Shown: positions 62,329-64,000 of the stretch, one piece after another
Layout of the letters: the number at the start of each line of letters is the position of its first letter
How positions within the stretch are numbered: the first letter of the stretch is position 1
From: Moraxellaceae bacterium
Lineage (GTDB): Bacteria > Pseudomonadota > Gammaproteobacteria > Burkholderiales > Rhodocyclaceae
NCBI GenBank assembly: GCA_031119205.1
Contig: JAVHYF010000004.1
Coordinates: forward strand, 114,906-178,905
Direction of reading: 5' to 3'
Length of the DNA stretch: 64,000 bases
Notes under the pieces: generated by a model
The model's database searches: none
Seen by the model: the letters and a program-made list of their open reading frames with translations, nothing else
What the model was told of the DNA's origin: nothing
Translations under genes and position numbers: made by a program

Positions 62329-63243
62329 TCAGTCACCGGTCGCCAGCGCTTTCAACAGGGCGACCTGTTCCAGGATCGGTGTCGGCACCGGCGCTTCGCC
62401 GGCCAGCATGGCGCGCACGATGGCGGTGTTGGCGGGCACGCTGCAATCCGCGTCCGGCATTTCATCCGCATCGCTCTCGCCTTGTTCGCAGGCGACGCGG
62501 GTGACGCCGTGCTCCACCACCAGCATGCGCGGCCGACGGCGCGGGTGGGCGTAGGCCTCGCCCTCGGTGCCGCGCATCAGCAAGGCGTGGCCGTCCTCGT
62601 CACGCAGGTACTGCTCCATCGTCACGAGGTAGGGCGGATGGGTCACGGCGATGACGCGCACGCTGCGGCGCGGGCAGGGGTCCAGCATCTTGGCCAGGGT
62701 GTGGCCGCTGTTGCGCACGCCAAGGCGCGGGCGCAAAGCGAGCAGACGGTCGAGACCGGGGTTGAGCACATGAAGAGGCAGGACGGCAAGGTGCCGCGCT
62801 GCGAGCTGCGCTTCAGCCTCCTGGATGCTCGCTGCGCGCTGGATATCCAGTGCGTCGAGCAATTCGAAGGGACTGACCCGCGAATCGAAATCGTGGCGGC
62901 CCTGGATCAGCACGGGAATGCCTGCGCGGGCCAGCAGCAGGGCGACTACCGGCATCAGGTTGGCCTGCTTGCGCCCACCGTTGTAGGTGGGCAGCAACAC
63001 ACAGCGCGGGCCTGCCGGCACGTCGACGTGCGCGGTGGCGGCATCCATCGCCATCTTGAAGCCTGCCAGTTCGTCGCCGGACTCGCCCTTGATGCGAAGG
63101 GACAGCAACATCGCACCGAGCTCCATGTCCGGCACTTCGCCGGTGAGGATGGCTGCGAACACCGCCTGCGCCTGTTCGCGTGACATATCCTTGGCACCCT
63201 TGGCGCCCCGGCCGATTTCCTTGATGATCGCTGCGTAGTTCAT
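62329..63243 (-). CDS. ybiB: YbiB/TrpD2-family nucleic-acid-binding protein
   Basis: 304 residues. It has the anthranilate phosphoribosyltransferase-like fold (N-terminal helical domain with 'REQAQAVFAAILTGEVPDMELGAMLLSLRIKGES', part; then 'PTYNGGRKQANLMPVVALLLARAGIPVLIQG'). The PRPP and anthranilate residues are altered, and YbiB-type members bind DNA instead and are induced by SOS in E. coli. Start at 63243 (MNYAAIIKEIG). No lexA box could be fixed by eye. Divergent from the LEA-like lipoprotein gene. Confidence 0.9.
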   Translation of the reverse strand: MNYAAIIKEIGRGAKGAKDMSREQAQAVFAAILTGEVPDMELGAMLLSLRIKGESGDELAGFKMAMDAATAHVDVPAGPRCVLLPTYNGGRKQANLMPVVALLLARAGIPVLIQGRHDFDSRVSPFELLDALDIQRAASIQEAEAQLAARHLAVLPLHVLNPGLDRLLALRPRLGVRNSGHTLAKMLDPCPRRSVRVIAVTHPPYLVTMEQYLRDEDGHALLMRGTEGEAYAHPRRRPRMLVVEHGVTRVACEQGESDADEMPDADCSVPANTAIVRAMLAGEAPVPTPILEQVALLKALATGD

Positions 63244-63342
63244 GGCGCGATTATCGCCAAGGGCTTCCCCGTAACCAAGCGGAGCAGTGGCGTGCTCCGG
63301 TCCACCACTGTCGATCGGTACCACGCCCTGCATCAACGCCCC

Positions 63343-63837
63343 ATGTCATCGCCCATCCGCAAGCTGCTGGCTGTCCTCGTATCCGTTCTCGTGCTGGGCG
63401 GGTGTGCGAGCCTGCTCGGCCTGAAGTCGCCCGAGGTCACGCTGGCCGATATCCAGCTGGCTGACAGCCGCCTGCTGGAGCAGCGCTTCCGCCTGACATT
63501 GCGCGTGACCAATCCCAACGATCGCGAACTGGCCCTCGAAGGGGTCAGCTTCCAGATGGAAGTGAACGGTCAGCGCTTCGCGCAGGGAGTGGGCGCGACG
63601 CCGGTGGTGGTGCCGAAGCTCGGTGATGCGCTGGTGACGGTGGAGGGGTCGGCGCAGATCGTGGCCCTGCTGCGTCAGCTGCCGCGTCTGGCCGAGTCCG
63701 GCGGCAAGCTGCGCTACCGCCTGCGCGGTGAAGCGATCACGCGTGACTTCGGGCGCCTGCCCTTCGATCGTGGCGGCGAGTTCGATCCGGTGTCCCTGCT
63801 GGAGCCCGCTGCCAAACCGCGCGCCGAGTCGCTGTAG
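63343..63837 (+). CDS. LEA type 2-like lipoprotein
   Basis: 164 residues. Lipobox 'LVLGGC' (Cys21 or so) after a short hydrophobic signal, then a WHy/LEA-2 beta-sandwich: 'PEVTLADIQLADSRLLEQRFRLTLRVTNPNDRELALEGVSFQMEVNGQ' (parts). Outer- or inner-membrane-anchored; role unclear. ATG at 63343. The next small gene begins 9 nt after the stop. Confidence 0.9.
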   Translation: MSSPIRKLLAVLVSVLVLGGCASLLGLKSPEVTLADIQLADSRLLEQRFRLTLRVTNPNDRELALEGVSFQMEVNGQRFAQGVGATPVVVPKLGDALVTVEGSAQIVALLRQLPRLAESGGKLRYRLRGEAITRDFGRLPFDRGGEFDPVSLLEPAAKPRAESL

Positions 63838-63846
63838 ACTAGGCGC

Positions 63847-64000
63847 ATGCAACGCTTGCCTCCCACCCCGACCGGGCCAGGCATGGGAGCCACCCTGGTG
63901 CGCACCCTGACGAACCTGGTCCTCGGGGTTCTTCGCGCGGTTCTCCGGTTCGTTCGCGGAATCCTGTTCTTCCTGCTTGGTGCCATGCAAAAACTGCTGT
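63847..64000 (+). CDS. Small membrane protein, incomplete at window end
   Basis: An open frame starts at ATG 63847 and runs off the window (at least 51 codons). It has a short polar start (MQRLPPTPTGPGMG), then Arg-flanked hydrophobic stretches (LVLGVLRAVLRFVRGILFFLLGAM). This looks like a DUF-type small membrane protein. Nine nt from the preceding lipoprotein stop, so probably the same operon. Product not recognised. Confidence 0.5.
   Translation, partial: MQRLPPTPTGPGMGATLVRTLTNLVLGVLRAVLRFVRGILFFLLGAMQKLL

Overview
The window is high-GC, gene-dense chromosomal DNA from a proteobacterium, most likely a betaproteobacterium (Rhodocyclales-like). This rests on ordinary housekeeping genes (pgm, rpsT, ppa, opgGH, ybiB), an integron attI of the kind known from environmental Betaproteobacteria, and GTAG-headed REP repeats. 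Genus is not determinable from the sequence alone. No rRNA, tRNA, CRISPR array or prophage was seen. || Layout. 0-5.2 kb: small membrane and exported proteins, a di-haem cytochrome c peroxidase and phosphoglucomutase. 5.4-6.9 kb: an AT-richer insert bounded by REP elements, with one intact and one decayed gene. 6.9-12.0 kb: a cyanate/nitrate-type ABC transporter with cyanase and a DJ-1/PfpI-like protein that lacks the nucleophile Cys. 12.2-14.7 kb: an IclR regulator divergent from a TRAP-type binding protein and a type II dehydroquinase. 14.8-17.2 kb: a polar amino acid ABC transporter. || 17.6-25.3 kb holds the most unusual locus: a SLOG-like nucleotide-sensor protein, a 1977-residue protein with two alpha/beta-hydrolase domains plus a CHAT caspase-like protease domain, and a leaderless zinc amidase with an SH3 domain. 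The last two share histone-H1-like basic tails. It looks like a sensor-protease-effector conflict system. 25.9-28.1 kb is an integron relic without integrase: an attI1-like site, a zinc-ribbon gene, a 60-bp attC, a GIY-YIG gene, then another REP-bounded AT-richer gene. || 28.4-30.8 kb: a pectate lyase with a poly-Ser linker, a VOC protein and a DUF4256 protein. 31.0-38.6 kb: an RpiR regulator and a tightly overlapping oligopeptide-type ABC operon ending in a racemase-like gene without catalytic Cys. 38.7-43.2 kb: an MFS pump, then haem oxygenase and bacteriophytochrome overlapping. 43.4-46.3 kb: an accessory patch with a collagen-like secreted protein and a DUF4365-type nuclease-like protein. 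46.3-64 kb: OpgGH, a two-component pair, an amidotransferase, an aspartic protease, Nudix, S20, a putative aminopeptidase, a PNPOx/GAF pair, PilZ, S4, a photolyase-like protein with unusual domain order, pyrophosphatase, YbiB and lipoproteins. || Repeats are a theme: three GTAG-type REP families, and two copies of an 88-bp hairpin core whose flanking arms differ between copies yet remain self-complementary.
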